DNA of 64,000 nt from Streptomyces sp. NRRL S-244 (GCF_000717915.1 NZ_JOCX01000022.1:1-64000), one strand, 5' to 3'. Numbered from the stretch's first letter, positions 32,580 to 41,599 are shown. A program made the numbers and translations. The notes: generated by a model from the letters alone, not told the origin.

Positions 32580-33947
32580 CTACGCGGGGGCGGCCGCTTC
32601 GGCCGCCCCCGTTCCCTTGTCCGCGCCCGCCCGCGCCCGTACGACCGCCGGGTTCGTCTCCGGCAGCAGCGCGAAGCAGACCAGGCTGAGCAGGGCGATC
32701 CCGCTCAGGTACACGGCCACGCCCCAGGGCGGACCGGAGCCGCCCGCCAGCGCCGTCGCCACGATCGGGGTCAGCGCCCCGCCCAGCACCCCGCCCAGGT
32801 TGTAGCCCACGGCCGCGCCCGTGCAGCGGATCCGCGGGGCGTACAGCTCCGGCACGTACGCGCCCACCACGGCGAACATCGTCACCATGCCCAGCAGCCC
32901 GCCGAGGCAGCCCAGCGTCATCAGCAGCGGGTCCGCCGTCCGCAGCAGCGCGACGAACGGGAACATCCACACCAGGCACATCGCGCTGCCGATCAGGCAG
33001 AGCGGACGCCGGCCGTACCGGTCGCCGAGCACCGCCACCAGCGGGGTCAGCAGGGCCTTCAGCGCGACGGCCGCCATGATGCAGGCCAGCATCACCGTGC
33101 GGTCGACCCTGAGGTGCTCGGTGGCGTACGCGAGGGACCAGGTGGTGACCGCGTAGAAGACCGCGTACCCGACGGACAGGGCCCCGCCGGTCAGCAGGAC
33201 CAGCCGCCAGTGCCCGCGTACGACCTCGGACAGCGGGGCGTCGGAGCGCCGGCCGGTCTCCGCCAGGGCGCGGAACTGCGGGGTCTCCTCCACGGAGCGG
33301 CGCAGCCACAGCCCGGCGAGGGCCAGTACGCCCGCCGCCCAGAACGGCACGCGCCAGCCCCAGGACGTGAACTGCGCGTCGGTCAGCGTCGCGGACAGGG
33401 TGAGGATCATGCCGTTGGCCAGCAGGAAGCCCACCGGCGGGCCGACCTGCGGGAAGCTCGCCCACAGCCCGCGCCGCTGCTCGGGGGCGTGCTCGGCGGT
33501 CAGCAGGACCGCGCCGCCCCATTCGCCGCCGAGCCCGAGGCCCTGGAGGAAGCGCAGCACGAGCAGGAGCAGGGGCGCCGCCATGCCGATCGTCGCGTAC
33601 GTGGGCACGCAGCCGACGGCGACCGTGGCGAGGCCGGTGAGGAGCAGGGAGCCCAGCAGGACCGGGCGCCGGCCGTACCGGTCGCCGATGTGGCCGAAGA
33701 GCACCGAGCCCAGGGGGCGGGCGAGGAAGCCGATGCCGAAGGTGCCGAAGGCGGCGAGGGTCCCGGCGAGCGGGGAGAAGGACGGGAAGAACAGCGGGCC
33801 GAGCACGAGGGCGGCGGCCGTGCCGTAGACGAAGAAGTCGTAGAACTCGATGGCGGTGCCGGCGAGCGAGGCCGTCGCCAGCCGCAGCATCGAGGGCGGG
33901 CGGTGGACCGCGCGGCGGGGGAGGGCGGGGGAGGGGTCTTGTTGCAT
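32580..33947 (-). CDS. MHS-family MFS transporter (metabolite:H+ symporter)
   Basis: A 455-aa 12-TM protein. Start ATG 33947 is chosen because the conserved family opening SMLRLATASLAGTAIEFYDFFVYGTAAALVLGPLFFP begins about 15 residues later. The long loop 2-3 motif (GHIGDRYGRRPVLLGSLLL) and a sixth-to-seventh loop with EETPQFRAL are characteristic of MHS transporters, which take up organic acids or betaine-type solutes with protons. The substrate is unknown. Its start lies in GTTGC-ATGGT-GCAGCAAC, a local palindrome. The 3' end contains the terC terminator. Confidence 0.87.
   Translation of the reverse strand: MQQDPSPALPRRAVHRPPSMLRLATASLAGTAIEFYDFFVYGTAAALVLGPLFFPSFSPLAGTLAAFGTFGIGFLARPLGSVLFGHIGDRYGRRPVLLGSLLLTGLATVAVGCVPTYATIGMAAPLLLLVLRFLQGLGLGGEWGGAVLLTAEHAPEQRRGLWASFPQVGPPVGFLLANGMILTLSATLTDAQFTSWGWRVPFWAAGVLALAGLWLRRSVEETPQFRALAETGRRSDAPLSEVVRGHWRLVLLTGGALSVGYAVFYAVTTWSLAYATEHLRVDRTVMLACIMAAVALKALLTPLVAVLGDRYGRRPLCLIGSAMCLVWMFPFVALLRTADPLLMTLGCLGGLLGMVTMFAVVGAYVPELYAPRIRCTGAAVGYNLGGVLGGALTPIVATALAGGSGPPWGVAVYLSGIALLSLVCFALLPETNPAVVRARAGADKGTGAAEAAAPA
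32586..32610. terminator. Bidirectional terminator between terC and the MHS gene
   Basis: Perfect 11-bp arms GGGGGCGGCCG / CGGCCGCCCCC with a CTT loop. It stops terC transcripts and lies inside the last codons of the convergent transporter gene (its Ala-rich C-terminus). Confidence 0.7.
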
Positions 33948-34070
33948 GGTGCAGCAACTACCCCGCCCCACACCCCCAGGACGTGCGTTCGGTCATCTTC
34001 GACCGGAAGGAGTGCTTCCTGTCGCGGTGTTGACCGGGACCGCTCTGACCGGCGGCGGACCGTACGTCTG

Positions 34071-34727
34071 CTACCAGCCGCGCTCGCGCCATTCGGCCAG
34101 GTGCGGCCGCTCGGCGCCGAGCGTGGTGTCGTTGCCGTGTCCCGGGTAGACCCAGGTCTCGTCCGACAGCTGCTCGAAGAGCTTGTGCTGGACGTCGTCG
34201 ATCAGCTGGACGAAGGCCTTCGGGTCGCCCCACGTGTTGCCGACGCCGCCGGGGAAGAGGCAGTCGCCGGTGAACACGTGCGCGTGCCCGTGCGGGTCGT
34301 CGTAGATCAGGGCGATCGAGCCGGGGGTGTGGCCGACCAGGTGGCGGGCGGTCAGCGTGACCCGACCGACCGTGACCGTGTCCCCGTCCGCCACCGGTAC
34401 GTCGGTCGGCACCGGGATGCCCTCGGCGTCGTGGACGCCCGCGTACGTACGGGCGCCGGTCGCCTCGACGACCTCCGCGAGCGCGCCCCAGTGGTCGCCG
34501 TGCCGGTGGGTGGTGACGACGGAGGCGATGCCGTCGTCACCGATCAGGTTCAGCAGGGTCTCCGGCTCGGCGGCCGCGTCGATCAGCAGCTGCTCGTCGG
34601 TGGCCCGGCAGCGCAGCAGGTACGCGTTGTTGTTCATGGGGCCCACCGCGACCTTGGAAATCATCAGGTCCGGAAGTTCGTGCACGTCGGCCGGACCGCC
34701 GACCTTGACTGCTCCGCTGTACGTCAT
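34071..34727 (-). CDS. MBL-fold metallohydrolase (glyoxalase II-like)
   Basis: A 218-aa protein starting at ATG 34727. The dinuclear metal motif THRHGDHWG is near residue 72 (HxHxDH), LVGHTPGSIALIY supplies the next His, FTGDCLFPGGVGN the bridging Asp, and VYPGHGNDTTLG the last His. Such enzymes hydrolyse thioesters such as S-lactoyl-thiols; in actinobacteria the thiol could be mycothiol. TAGGAT (34739-34734 on the minus strand), whose first bases are the stop codon of the neighbouring gene, lies 6 nt before the ATG, so this gene may have its own leaderless promoter. Confidence 0.9.
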   Translation of the reverse strand: MTYSGAVKVGGPADVHELPDLMISKVAVGPMNNNAYLLRCRATDEQLLIDAAAEPETLLNLIGDDGIASVVTTHRHGDHWGALAEVVEATGARTYAGVHDAEGIPVPTDVPVADGDTVTVGRVTLTARHLVGHTPGSIALIYDDPHGHAHVFTGDCLFPGGVGNTWGDPKAFVQLIDDVQHKLFEQLSDETWVYPGHGNDTTLGAERPHLAEWRERGW

Positions 34728-34736
34728 GTCCTGATC

Positions 34737-35456
34737 CTAGAGCGGGGGGAGGGCCGGGAGGGGGCCGCCGACGACAGTGAGGTGTGCGCCCCGGTCCCCG
34801 CGGCCGGCGAGCCAGCCGAGGAGCTCGGCTCCGGTGCCGAGCACGGTGACCGGGCCGCCCTCGGTGCCGCCGGTGTGCCAGGTGGAGTCGGCATGGGCGT
34901 GGGCGTCGCCGTCGCCGTCGCCTTCGAGCCGGAGCGTCACCGGGGGCACCTCCGGGCGTCCGGACCAGCGGTCGGCGAGGAAGGCGATCTCGCGGGCGGT
35001 GAACTCCTGCGGGAGGTCGGAGAGCTCGTAGCCGATGTTCAGGTCGACGTGGTGCAGCTCCACCTCGACGAGGCGGCGGAACGGCACGTTCGAAGCCAGG
35101 TCGGTGACCCCGTTGCGCAGCTCGACGGTGCGCGACCAGTCCTGGTCCCGCTCGGTCTGCGCCAGGAAGCCGGCGTGGGTCGCGCGCACGTCGGCGAGCT
35201 GGACCTCCAGCGGGCGCGGGGCGTCGCGCTCGATGTCGGAGTCGCGGGCCTCGGCGCTCTCGTACATCGGGCGGCCGGCGAAGACGTTGACGAGGGCGTC
35301 CGCGTTGCGCGCCAGGTGGGCCAGCACGTGGCCTCGGGTCCAGCCCGGCAGATGTGACTCTTCGGCCAGGGCCGCGTTGTCCAGTTTCGCGAGAGCGGTC
35401 AGCATTCGGTCCGTGGCTTCACGTACAGATTGCAGGTCGTGCACATGATCAGTCAT
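34737..35456 (-). CDS. Maleylpyruvate isomerase-family mycothiol-dependent enzyme
   Basis: A 239-aa protein from ATG 35456. The N-terminal DinB-like helical bundle has the typical LPGWTRGHVLAHLARNADALVN (first metal His) and VELHHVDLN (second region). The C-terminal alpha/beta domain (VTLRLEGDGDGDAHAH, then VTVLGTGAELLGWLAGRG) is a sterol-carrier-like fold. The family includes mycothiol-dependent maleylpyruvate isomerase and S-transferases; the real substrate is unknown. TAGGCT 7 nt upstream suggests a leaderless mRNA. The adjacent MBL hydrolase may act in the same mycothiol-dependent detoxification (inference). Confidence 0.85.
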   Translation of the reverse strand: MTDHVHDLQSVREATDRMLTALAKLDNAALAEESHLPGWTRGHVLAHLARNADALVNVFAGRPMYESAEARDSDIERDAPRPLEVQLADVRATHAGFLAQTERDQDWSRTVELRNGVTDLASNVPFRRLVEVELHHVDLNIGYELSDLPQEFTAREIAFLADRWSGRPEVPPVTLRLEGDGDGDAHAHADSTWHTGGTEGGPVTVLGTGAELLGWLAGRGDRGAHLTVVGGPLPALPPL

Positions 35457-35494
35457 GGATCCGAGCCTAGTGCCGCGGACCCCCGGCCACACGA

Positions 35495-35508
35495 ACGGGT
35501 GAACCCGT
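35495..35508. promoter_or_regulatory. 14-bp palindrome ACGGGT-GA-ACCCGT
   Basis: A perfect inverted repeat in the divergent gap between the mycothiol-type enzyme and uvrA. It lies about 30 bp upstream of TATACG (35540-35545), a weak -10 candidate for uvrA. It is not an actinobacterial LexA box, because the GAAC elements here are direct repeats. Confidence 0.35.
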
Positions 35509-35653
35509 CTGCCGAGTGCCGTAAATCGAATGCGCGTGCTATACGCTCGAAGTCCAAGCTCTTTTCCATCGCAGAGGCGCCCGCCCAGCCACCCGTACGC
35601 TGGACAGTCGGGGGCCCCGTGCCCCCGCTCTCTCAAGAAAGGTGCGGACCGGC

Positions 35654-38635
35654 GTGACCGACCGTCTCATCGTTCGTGGCGCTCGCGAGCACAACCTCAA
35701 GAACGTCTCGCTCGACCTGCCCCGCGACTCACTCATCGTCTTCACCGGACTCTCCGGTTCGGGCAAGTCCTCCCTGGCCTTCGACACGATCTTCGCCGAG
35801 GGTCAGCGCCGCTACGTCGAGTCGCTCTCGTCGTACGCCCGCCAGTTCCTGGGGCAGATGGACAAGCCCGACGTGGACTTCATCGAGGGGCTCTCGCCGG
35901 CCGTCTCGATCGACCAGAAGTCGACCTCGCGCAACCCGCGTTCGACGGTCGGCACCATCACCGAGGTCTACGACTACCTCCGCCTGCTCTTCGCGCGCAT
36001 CGGCAAGCCCCACTGCCCCGAGTGCCGCCGCCCCATCTCTCGCCAGTCGCCGCAGGCGATCGTCGACAAGGTGCTCGCCCTCCCCGAGGGCAGCCGCTTC
36101 CAGGTGCTCTCGCCGCTGGTGCGCGAGCGCAAGGGCGAGTTCGTCGACCTCTTCTCCGACCTCCAGACCAAGGGCTACAGCCGGGCGCGGGTGGACGGGG
36201 AGACCATCCAGCTCTCCGAGCCGCCCACGCTGAAGAAGCAGGAGAAGCACACCATCGAGGTGGTCATCGACCGCCTCACCGTCAAGGAGAGCGCCAAGCG
36301 CCGGCTCACCGACTCCGTGGAGACCGCCCTCGGCCTCTCCGGCGGCATGGTGATCCTGGACTTCGTCGACCTCGCCGAGGACGACCCCGAGCGTGAGCGG
36401 ATGTACTCCGAGCACCTCTACTGCCCGTACGACGACCTGTCCTTCGAGGAGCTGGAGCCGCGCTCCTTCTCCTTCAACTCTCCCTTCGGCGCCTGCCCCG
36501 AGTGCACCGGCATCGGTACGCGCATGGAGGTGGACCCCGAGCTGATCGTCCCCGACGAGGACAAGTCCCTCGACGAGGGCGCGGTCTCGCCGTGGTCCCT
36601 GGGCCACACCAAGGACTACTTCCAGCGGCTGATCGGCGCGCTCGCCGGGGAGCTGGGCTTCCGTACGGACATCCCGTGGGCCGGGCTGCCGCAGCGGGCG
36701 AAGAAGGCCCTGCTGTACGGGCACAAGACGCAGATCGAGGTCCGCTACCGCAACCGGTACGGGCGCGAGCGGGCGTACACGACGGCCTTCGAGGGCGCCG
36801 TGCCGTTCGTCAAGCGCCGGCACGCCGAGTCCGAGAGCGACGCCAGCCGCGAGCGCTTCGAGGGCTACATGCGCGAGGTGCCCTGTCCGACCTGTGAGGG
36901 CACGCGGCTCAAGCCGATCGTGCTCGCGGTGACGGTGATGGAGAAGTCCATCGCCGAGGTCGCCGCGATGTCGATCAGCGAGTGCGCGGACTTCCTGGGG
37001 CGGATGCGGCTCGACGCCCGCGACAAGAAGATCGCCGAGCGGGTCCTGAAGGAGGTCAACGAGCGGCTGCGCTTCCTCGTCGACGTCGGCCTGGACTACC
37101 TCTCGCTGAACCGCGCCGCCGGCACCCTGTCGGGCGGCGAGGCCCAGCGCATCCGGCTGGCCACGCAGATCGGCTCCGGTCTCGTGGGCGTGCTGTACGT
37201 ACTGGACGAGCCCTCCATCGGCCTGCACCAGCGGGACAACCACCGGCTGATCGAGACGCTGGTGCGGCTGCGGGACATGGGCAACACGCTCATCGTCGTC
37301 GAGCACGACGAGGACACCATCAAGGTGGCCGACTGGGTCGTGGACATCGGCCCGGGCGCCGGTGAGCACGGCGGCAAGGTCGTGCACAGCGGCTCGCTGA
37401 AGGAGCTGCTGAAGAACCCCGAGTCGATGACGGGCCAGTACCTGTCCGGCAAGCGCTCGATCGCGATCCCGGACGTCCGCCGGCCCGTGAACGGGGACCG
37501 GAAGCTGACCGTCCACGGCGCCAAGGAGAACAACCTGCGGGACATCGACGTGTCCTTCCCGCTGGGCGTGCTCACGGCGGTCACGGGCGTGTCGGGATCG
37601 GGCAAGTCGACGCTGGTCAACGACATCCTGTACACGCACCTGGCGCGCGAGCTGAACGGCGCCCGGTCGGTGCCGGGACGGCACACGCGGGTGGACGGGG
37701 ACGACCTCGTCGACAAGGTCGTGCATGTCGACCAGTCGCCGATCGGCCGGACCCCGCGGTCCAACCCGGCGACGTACACGGGCGTCTTCGACCACGTGCG
37801 CAAGCTCTTCGCGGAGACGATGGAGGCGAAGGTGCGCGGCTACCTGCCGGGCCGCTTCTCCTTCAACGTGAAGGGCGGCCGGTGCGAGAACTGCTCCGGC
37901 GACGGCACGATCAAGATCGAGATGAACTTCCTGCCGGACGTGTACGTCCCGTGCGAGGTCTGCCACGGCGACCGGTACAACCGGGAGACGCTGGAGGTCC
38001 ACTACAAGGGCAAGTCGATCGCCGAAGTCCTGAACATGCCGATCGAGGAGGCGCTGGACTTCTTCGAGGCGGTGCCGACGATCGCGCGGCACCTGAAGAC
38101 GCTCAACGAGGTGGGGCTGGGGTACGTCCGCCTCGGCCAGTCGGCGCCGACGCTCTCGGGTGGTGAGGCGCAGCGCGTGAAGCTGGCCTCGGAGCTGCAG
38201 AAGCGGTCGACGGGCCGGACGGTGTACGTGCTGGACGAGCCGACGACGGGTCTGCACTTCGAGGACATCTCGAAGCTGATCAAGGTGCTGTCGGGGCTGG
38301 TGGACAAGGGGAACTCGGTGATCGTCATCGAGCACAACCTGGACGTCGTCAAGACCGCGGACTGGGTCATCGACATGGGCCCGGAGGGCGGCTACGGGGG
38401 CGGCCTGGTGGTGGCCGAGGGCACGCCGGAGCAGATCGCCTCGGTGGGCGCGAGCCACACCGGCAAGTTCCTGCGGGACATCCTGGGGGCGGAGCGGGTC
38501 TCCGATGCGGCGTCGCTCGTGGCCCCGCCGAAGAAGGCCGCCGCGAAGCGGACCGCGGCCAAGAAGGCGGCGGCTCCGGCGAAGAAGGCCGCGGCCCCGG
38601 CCAAGAAGGCGACGACCCGGGCCCGCAAGGCCTGA
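35654..38635 (+). CDS. uvrA: Excinuclease ABC subunit A
   Basis: A 993-aa protein from GTG 35654 ([45 protein letters not shown]). An alternative GTG at 35642 overlaps the presumed SD. There are two ABC ATPase modules: Walker A GLSGSGKS near 31 and GVSGSGKS near 642, signatures [17 protein letters not shown] near 495 and [15 protein letters not shown] near 838. Zinc cysteines occur in CPECRRP, CPYDD, and the CENCSGDG...[10 protein letters not shown] module. UvrA finds helix distortion and loads UvrB. The last 40 residues are a Lys/Ala repeat tail ([10 protein letters not shown] type), absent from E. coli UvrA. No clear DNA-damage promoter was found. Confidence 0.97.
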   Translation: MTDRLIVRGAREHNLKNVSLDLPRDSLIVFTGLSGSGKSSLAFDTIFAEGQRRYVESLSSYARQFLGQMDKPDVDFIEGLSPAVSIDQKSTSRNPRSTVGTITEVYDYLRLLFARIGKPHCPECRRPISRQSPQAIVDKVLALPEGSRFQVLSPLVRERKGEFVDLFSDLQTKGYSRARVDGETIQLSEPPTLKKQEKHTIEVVIDRLTVKESAKRRLTDSVETALGLSGGMVILDFVDLAEDDPERERMYSEHLYCPYDDLSFEELEPRSFSFNSPFGACPECTGIGTRMEVDPELIVPDEDKSLDEGAVSPWSLGHTKDYFQRLIGALAGELGFRTDIPWAGLPQRAKKALLYGHKTQIEVRYRNRYGRERAYTTAFEGAVPFVKRRHAESESDASRERFEGYMREVPCPTCEGTRLKPIVLAVTVMEKSIAEVAAMSISECADFLGRMRLDARDKKIAERVLKEVNERLRFLVDVGLDYLSLNRAAGTLSGGEAQRIRLATQIGSGLVGVLYVLDEPSIGLHQRDNHRLIETLVRLRDMGNTLIVVEHDEDTIKVADWVVDIGPGAGEHGGKVVHSGSLKELLKNPESMTGQYLSGKRSIAIPDVRRPVNGDRKLTVHGAKENNLRDIDVSFPLGVLTAVTGVSGSGKSTLVNDILYTHLARELNGARSVPGRHTRVDGDDLVDKVVHVDQSPIGRTPRSNPATYTGVFDHVRKLFAETMEAKVRGYLPGRFSFNVKGGRCENCSGDGTIKIEMNFLPDVYVPCEVCHGDRYNRETLEVHYKGKSIAEVLNMPIEEALDFFEAVPTIARHLKTLNEVGLGYVRLGQSAPTLSGGEAQRVKLASELQKRSTGRTVYVLDEPTTGLHFEDISKLIKVLSGLVDKGNSVIVIEHNLDVVKTADWVIDMGPEGGYGGGLVVAEGTPEQIASVGASHTGKFLRDILGAERVSDAASLVAPPKKAAAKRTAAKKAAAPAKKAAAPAKKATTRARKA

Positions 38636-38654
38636 CCGCTGCGCGGTGCGTCGA

Positions 38655-38689
38655 CGGAGGGGACCCGGCCGCCGGCCGGGTCCCCTCCG
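38655..38689 (+). terminator. Terminator of uvrA
   Basis: A 35-nt inverted repeat with about 16-bp GC-rich arms (CGGAGGGGACCCGGCC and its complement) beginning 20 bp after the uvrA stop. Confidence 0.85.
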
Positions 38690-38728
38690 CGTTCCTGCGG
38701 GGCTCCTCCCCACCCGCCCTTCCGCCGA

Positions 38729-38767
38729 TGCCCGGGCGGCTCCACCCCCGTGGGGGCCGCCCGGGCA
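38729..38767 (-). terminator. Large hairpin, likely terminator for the minus-strand oxidoreductase gene
   Basis: TGCCCGGGCGGC pairs with its complement at 38757-38767, enclosing a smaller stem ACCCCCGTGGGGG. It lies 22 bp beyond the 3' end of the NAD(P)-binding gene. Confidence 0.6.
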
Positions 38768-38789
38768 AGGACTCGGCGGGGTGGGTCGG

Positions 38790-39440
38790 TCAGGCCGCCA
38801 CGCCCACCGCGCGGCCCGCGGTCGACGGGTCCGTCAGCGACACCAGCAGGGCGTCCGCCACGTCCGCGCGGGAGATCGTGCGCGCGTCCGGGACGTTGGC
38901 GCCGATGACCCGGCGGTAGCTGCCGGTGTGCGGCTTGTTCAGGAGGCGGGGCGGGCGGATCACCGTCCACTCGGTGCCGCTCGCGCGGATCGTCGCCTCC
39001 ATGACCGCCAGGTCCGCGTACAGATCGCGCAGGGCCCGGCGCAGCAGGGGAAGGAAGATCCTCCGGGCCACGAACCCGTCGGTGGCGACGTCCGGGCCGA
39101 CCGGGGCCGCGCTCACCGCCGCCAGGCGGCTCACGCCCGCCCGGTCCATCGCCGAGACGATGGCCCGCAGCGCCGGCCCGGTGACCGGCGTGAGCCGGGC
39201 CTGCTTGTTGCTCGCCGCGCCCAGTGCGGAGATCACCGCCGACCGGCCCGTGAGGACCGGGACCAGGGCGTCCTCGTCCGTCAGATCGCGCACCACGGCC
39301 ACCTCCAGGCGCTCGTGGGCCGGAACGTCCAGCCGGGCGGGGTCGCGGACCACCGCCGTGACCTCGTGGCCCGCGTCGAGGGCCTGCCGTACGACCTCGC
39401 GGCCGACGCCGCCCGTGGCTCCGAACACCGTCAGTTTCAT
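38790..39440 (-). CDS. NAD(P)-binding oxidoreductase, atypical SDR
   Basis: A 216-aa protein from ATG 39440. The Rossmann start MKLTVFGATGGVGREVVRQALDAGHEV carries GATGGVG (GxxGxxG type). YADLAVMEATIRASGTEWTVIRPPRL is typical of the NAD(P)H-dependent atypical SDR group including YwnB/NmrA-like and biliverdin-reductase-like proteins. The substrate is unknown. It is divergent from the TetR gene and its promoter region carries the two operator palindromes, so it is the most likely target of that regulator. Confidence 0.88.
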   Translation of the reverse strand: MKLTVFGATGGVGREVVRQALDAGHEVTAVVRDPARLDVPAHERLEVAVVRDLTDEDALVPVLTGRSAVISALGAASNKQARLTPVTGPALRAIVSAMDRAGVSRLAAVSAAPVGPDVATDGFVARRIFLPLLRRALRDLYADLAVMEATIRASGTEWTVIRPPRLLNKPHTGSYRRVIGANVPDARTISRADVADALLVSLTDPSTAGRAVGVAA

Positions 39441-39471
39441 CGCCGGCTCCCGTTCAGGGCGTCCAAGGGTG

Positions 39472-39521
39472 GGTGAGCATTTACTCACCCCTTCTTCCGC
39501 TAGGGTGAGTGAATGCTCACC
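39472..39521. promoter_or_regulatory. Twin TetR operators in the tetR/oxidoreductase divergon
   Basis: Operator 1: GGTGAG-CATTTA-CTCACC (39472-39489). Operator 2: GGTGAG-TGAATG-CTCACC (39504-39521). Both have identical 6-bp arms, and their starts lie 32 bp apart. Operator 2 covers the tetR start codon (39513-39515), and TAGGGT (39501-39506), the tetR -10, sits between and overlaps it. This fits repression of both genes. Confidence 0.85.
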
Positions 39522-40118
39522 CCGAAGTCAAGCCGGCCCACTCCCGAGCGGCTCCTCGACGCCGCCGAGAAGCTCATGCGCACGATCGGCCTCGCCAACA
39601 CCACCACCAAGGCCATCGCCCGCGAGGCCGGCTGCTCCGAGGCGGCGCTCTACAAGCACTACGCGAACAAGGAAGAGCTCTTCGTGCGCGTCCTCATGGA
39701 GCGCACCCCCAACGCCGGGCCGCTCATGGCCGAGCTCGACCGCGACCACGCCGAGCGCTCCGTCGAGGAGGGGCTCGCCGCGATCGCCCGCCACGCCTCG
39801 CTCTTCTACGCCGACGCCATGCCCATGGCCGCCTCGCTCTTCGCCGAGCCCGCCCTGCTGACCCGGCACCGCGAGGGCGTCCAGGAGATCGGCACCGGCC
39901 CCCACGTCGTACGCGACGCCCTCGCCGGACGGCTGCGCCGCGAGCTGGAGCGGGGGCGGCTGCGCCCCGACGCCGATCCGGAGGCGGCCGCGGCGCTGCT
40001 GCTCGGGGCCTGCTTCCAGCGGGCGTTCTTCCTGCACTTCTCCGGCCCCGAAGTGGTGCGACCGGTCGAGGAGTTCGCCCCCGCCGTGGCCGGGACCCTG
40101 TGGGCCGCTATCCGCTGA
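39513..40118 (+). CDS. TetR/AcrR family transcriptional regulator
   Basis: A 201-aa regulator starting at ATG 39513. The N-terminal HTH (residues 14-60) reads ERLLDAAEKLMRTIGLANTTTKAIAREAGCSEAALYKHYANKEELFVRVLMER, a textbook TetR DNA-binding domain. The C-terminal ligand domain is Ala/Arg-rich and generic. Leaderless: no SD, and TAGGGT 6 nt upstream. The operator palindromes over its own start and upstream imply autoregulation and control of the divergent oxidoreductase. The 3' end overlaps the sugar kinase gene by 11 bp. Confidence 0.92.
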   Translation: MLTPKSSRPTPERLLDAAEKLMRTIGLANTTTKAIAREAGCSEAALYKHYANKEELFVRVLMERTPNAGPLMAELDRDHAERSVEEGLAAIARHASLFYADAMPMAASLFAEPALLTRHREGVQEIGTGPHVVRDALAGRLRRELERGRLRPDADPEAAAALLLGACFQRAFFLHFSGPEVVRPVEEFAPAVAGTLWAAIR

Positions 40119-40989
40119 GCTCCGCCGCGTACGGCGGCTCCGCGCCCGCCCGGGTGCAGGTCAGCGCCGCCGCGTGGGCCGCGTAGGACAGGACGCCCGG
40201 CCAGTCCACCGGGTCCCCGGCCGGGAGGGCCGCCAGGCGGTGCAGCAGGGCCGCGTTGACGGTGTCGCCCGCCCCGATCGTGTCCGCCACCGCGACCCGC
40301 CGGGCCGGTACCTCGTACTGCGCACCCTCCCGGGTCCGGACCGCAAGCCCCTGCGCACCCCGGGTGAGCACCACCGCCGAAGGACCGGCCGCCAGCCAGT
40401 CGCCGATCCGCCCGCCCAGCCACCGGGCGTCCTCCTCCGACAGCTTGAGGACCGAGACGTACGGCAGCCAGCCCAGGAACCGGGCCCGGTACGCCGCCGG
40501 ATCCGCGATCAGCGCCGGGCGGATGTTGGGGTCCAGCAGGGTCAGCAGCCCGCGCCCGGACTCCCGGCGCAGCAGGGCCTCGTACGCGCTCGCGCCCGGC
40601 TCCAGCGCGAGGGAGCAGGTGCCGAGCGCCAGAGCCCGGGTGCCCGCGGGGAGGGCCCGGGGCAGGGTGAACAGCCGGTCGGCCGTGCCTTCCACGTAGA
40701 AGCCGTACGCCGCCGAGCCGTCCGGGGCGATCGAGGGCACGGCGAGGGTGGTGGGCTCCGGCCCGCGCTGCACCAGCGAGAGGTCCACCCCGGCCGCGCG
40801 CAGCCCGGCCAGCAGGCTCTCGCCGAAGCCGTCCGCCGAGACCCGGGAGCAGAAGGCGGCCTGCGCACCGAGCCGGCCCAGCGCCAGCGCGGTGTTGTAC
40901 GGCCCCCCGCCCGGCCGCGGCACCAGCGCACCCGGCGGCTGCGCCACGGGCACGAGGTCGATCAGGGCTTCTCCACCGACGACGATCAC
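40108..40989 (-). CDS. PfkB-family carbohydrate kinase (fructokinase-like)
   Basis: A 293-aa kinase from ATG 40989. GGGPYNTALALGRLGA near residue 27 is PfkB signature 1 and DTIGAGDTVNAALLHRL near 237 is signature 2 with the catalytic Asp. FYVEGTADRLFTLP and LDPNIRPALI are typical of fructokinase-type members. The phosphorylated sugar is likely a ketohexose or similar, but this is not certain. On the minus strand TACCTT lies about 10 nt upstream of the ATG, a possible -10. It converges with tetR, overlapping 11 bp. Confidence 0.87.
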   Translation of the reverse strand: MIVVGGEALIDLVPVAQPPGALVPRPGGGPYNTALALGRLGAQAAFCSRVSADGFGESLLAGLRAAGVDLSLVQRGPEPTTLAVPSIAPDGSAAYGFYVEGTADRLFTLPRALPAGTRALALGTCSLALEPGASAYEALLRRESGRGLLTLLDPNIRPALIADPAAYRARFLGWLPYVSVLKLSEEDARWLGGRIGDWLAAGPSAVVLTRGAQGLAVRTREGAQYEVPARRVAVADTIGAGDTVNAALLHRLAALPAGDPVDWPGVLSYAAHAAALTCTRAGAEPPYAAELSG

Positions 40990-41125
40990 GCGGGGGAAGG
41001 TATCCCATCGGGCGGCGGAACCGGGCGGCGGTATCGTCGGGGGGCCCAGCTGAACCAGCTGAACGAGCTGAAGCCATCAGCACCGCCAGAACCACCGGCA
41101 TCACCCCCCAGGCCAGGAGAACCGC

Positions 41126-41557
41126 ATGTCCGCGTCGCAGCCCGCCGCCCGCCGTACCGTCCTCAAGGGCGCCGCCGCGATCGTCGGGGCCGTCGGCGGC
41201 GGGGCGGCGCTCGCGGCCTGCTCCACCGAGGGCAACAGCGGCTCCGGCTCCCCGGCGGTCCCGGCCGCCCCGGTGGAACTCGGCGCCGCGTCCGAGGTCC
41301 CGGTCGGCGGGTCGAAGCTGTTCCGGGAGAAGAAGCTGGTCGTCAGCTGCCCGGCGGAGGGCCAGTACAAGGCGTTCAGCGCCCAGTGCACGCACGCGGG
41401 CTGCGTCCTGGACAAGATCGACGACGGCGAGGGCAACTGCCCCTGCCACGGCAGCCGCTTCGACGTGACGACCGGCAAGGTGCTGCGCGGCCCGGCCACC
41501 GACCCGCTGCCCGCCGTCCCGGTCAAGGCCGAGGGCGGCAAGCTCATCGCGGGCTGA
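41126..41557 (+). CDS. Rieske [2Fe-2S] lipoprotein
   Basis: A 143-aa exported iron-sulfur protein from ATG 41126. A twin-arginine-like signal (RRTVLKG, R9-R10) is followed by a hydrophobic stretch and lipobox LAAC with Cys32, so it is likely a Tat substrate anchored as a lipoprotein. The Rieske motifs are CTHAGC (C88, H90, C93) and CPCHGS (C105, C107, H108); C88, H90, C105 and H108 bind the cluster, and C93-C107 form the disulfide. The redox partner is unknown; no oxygenase gene is nearby. Upstream is a repeat of CGGGCGGCGG and a TATCGT -10 candidate. Confidence 0.92.
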   Translation: MSASQPAARRTVLKGAAAIVGAVGGGAALAACSTEGNSGSGSPAVPAAPVELGAASEVPVGGSKLFREKKLVVSCPAEGQYKAFSAQCTHAGCVLDKIDDGEGNCPCHGSRFDVTTGKVLRGPATDPLPAVPVKAEGGKLIAG

Positions 41558-41587
41558 TCCGCCGGCTGATCCGCCGGCTTATCCGCC
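41552..41587 (+). repeat. Three 12-bp tandem repeats over the Rieske stop codon
   Basis: Two identical GGCTGATCCGCC units and a third, GGCTTATCCGCC. The first contains the TGA stop of the Rieske gene. They separate it from the convergent HTH gene. Confidence 0.85.
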
Positions 41588-41599
41588 GGCCCCCCGGGC

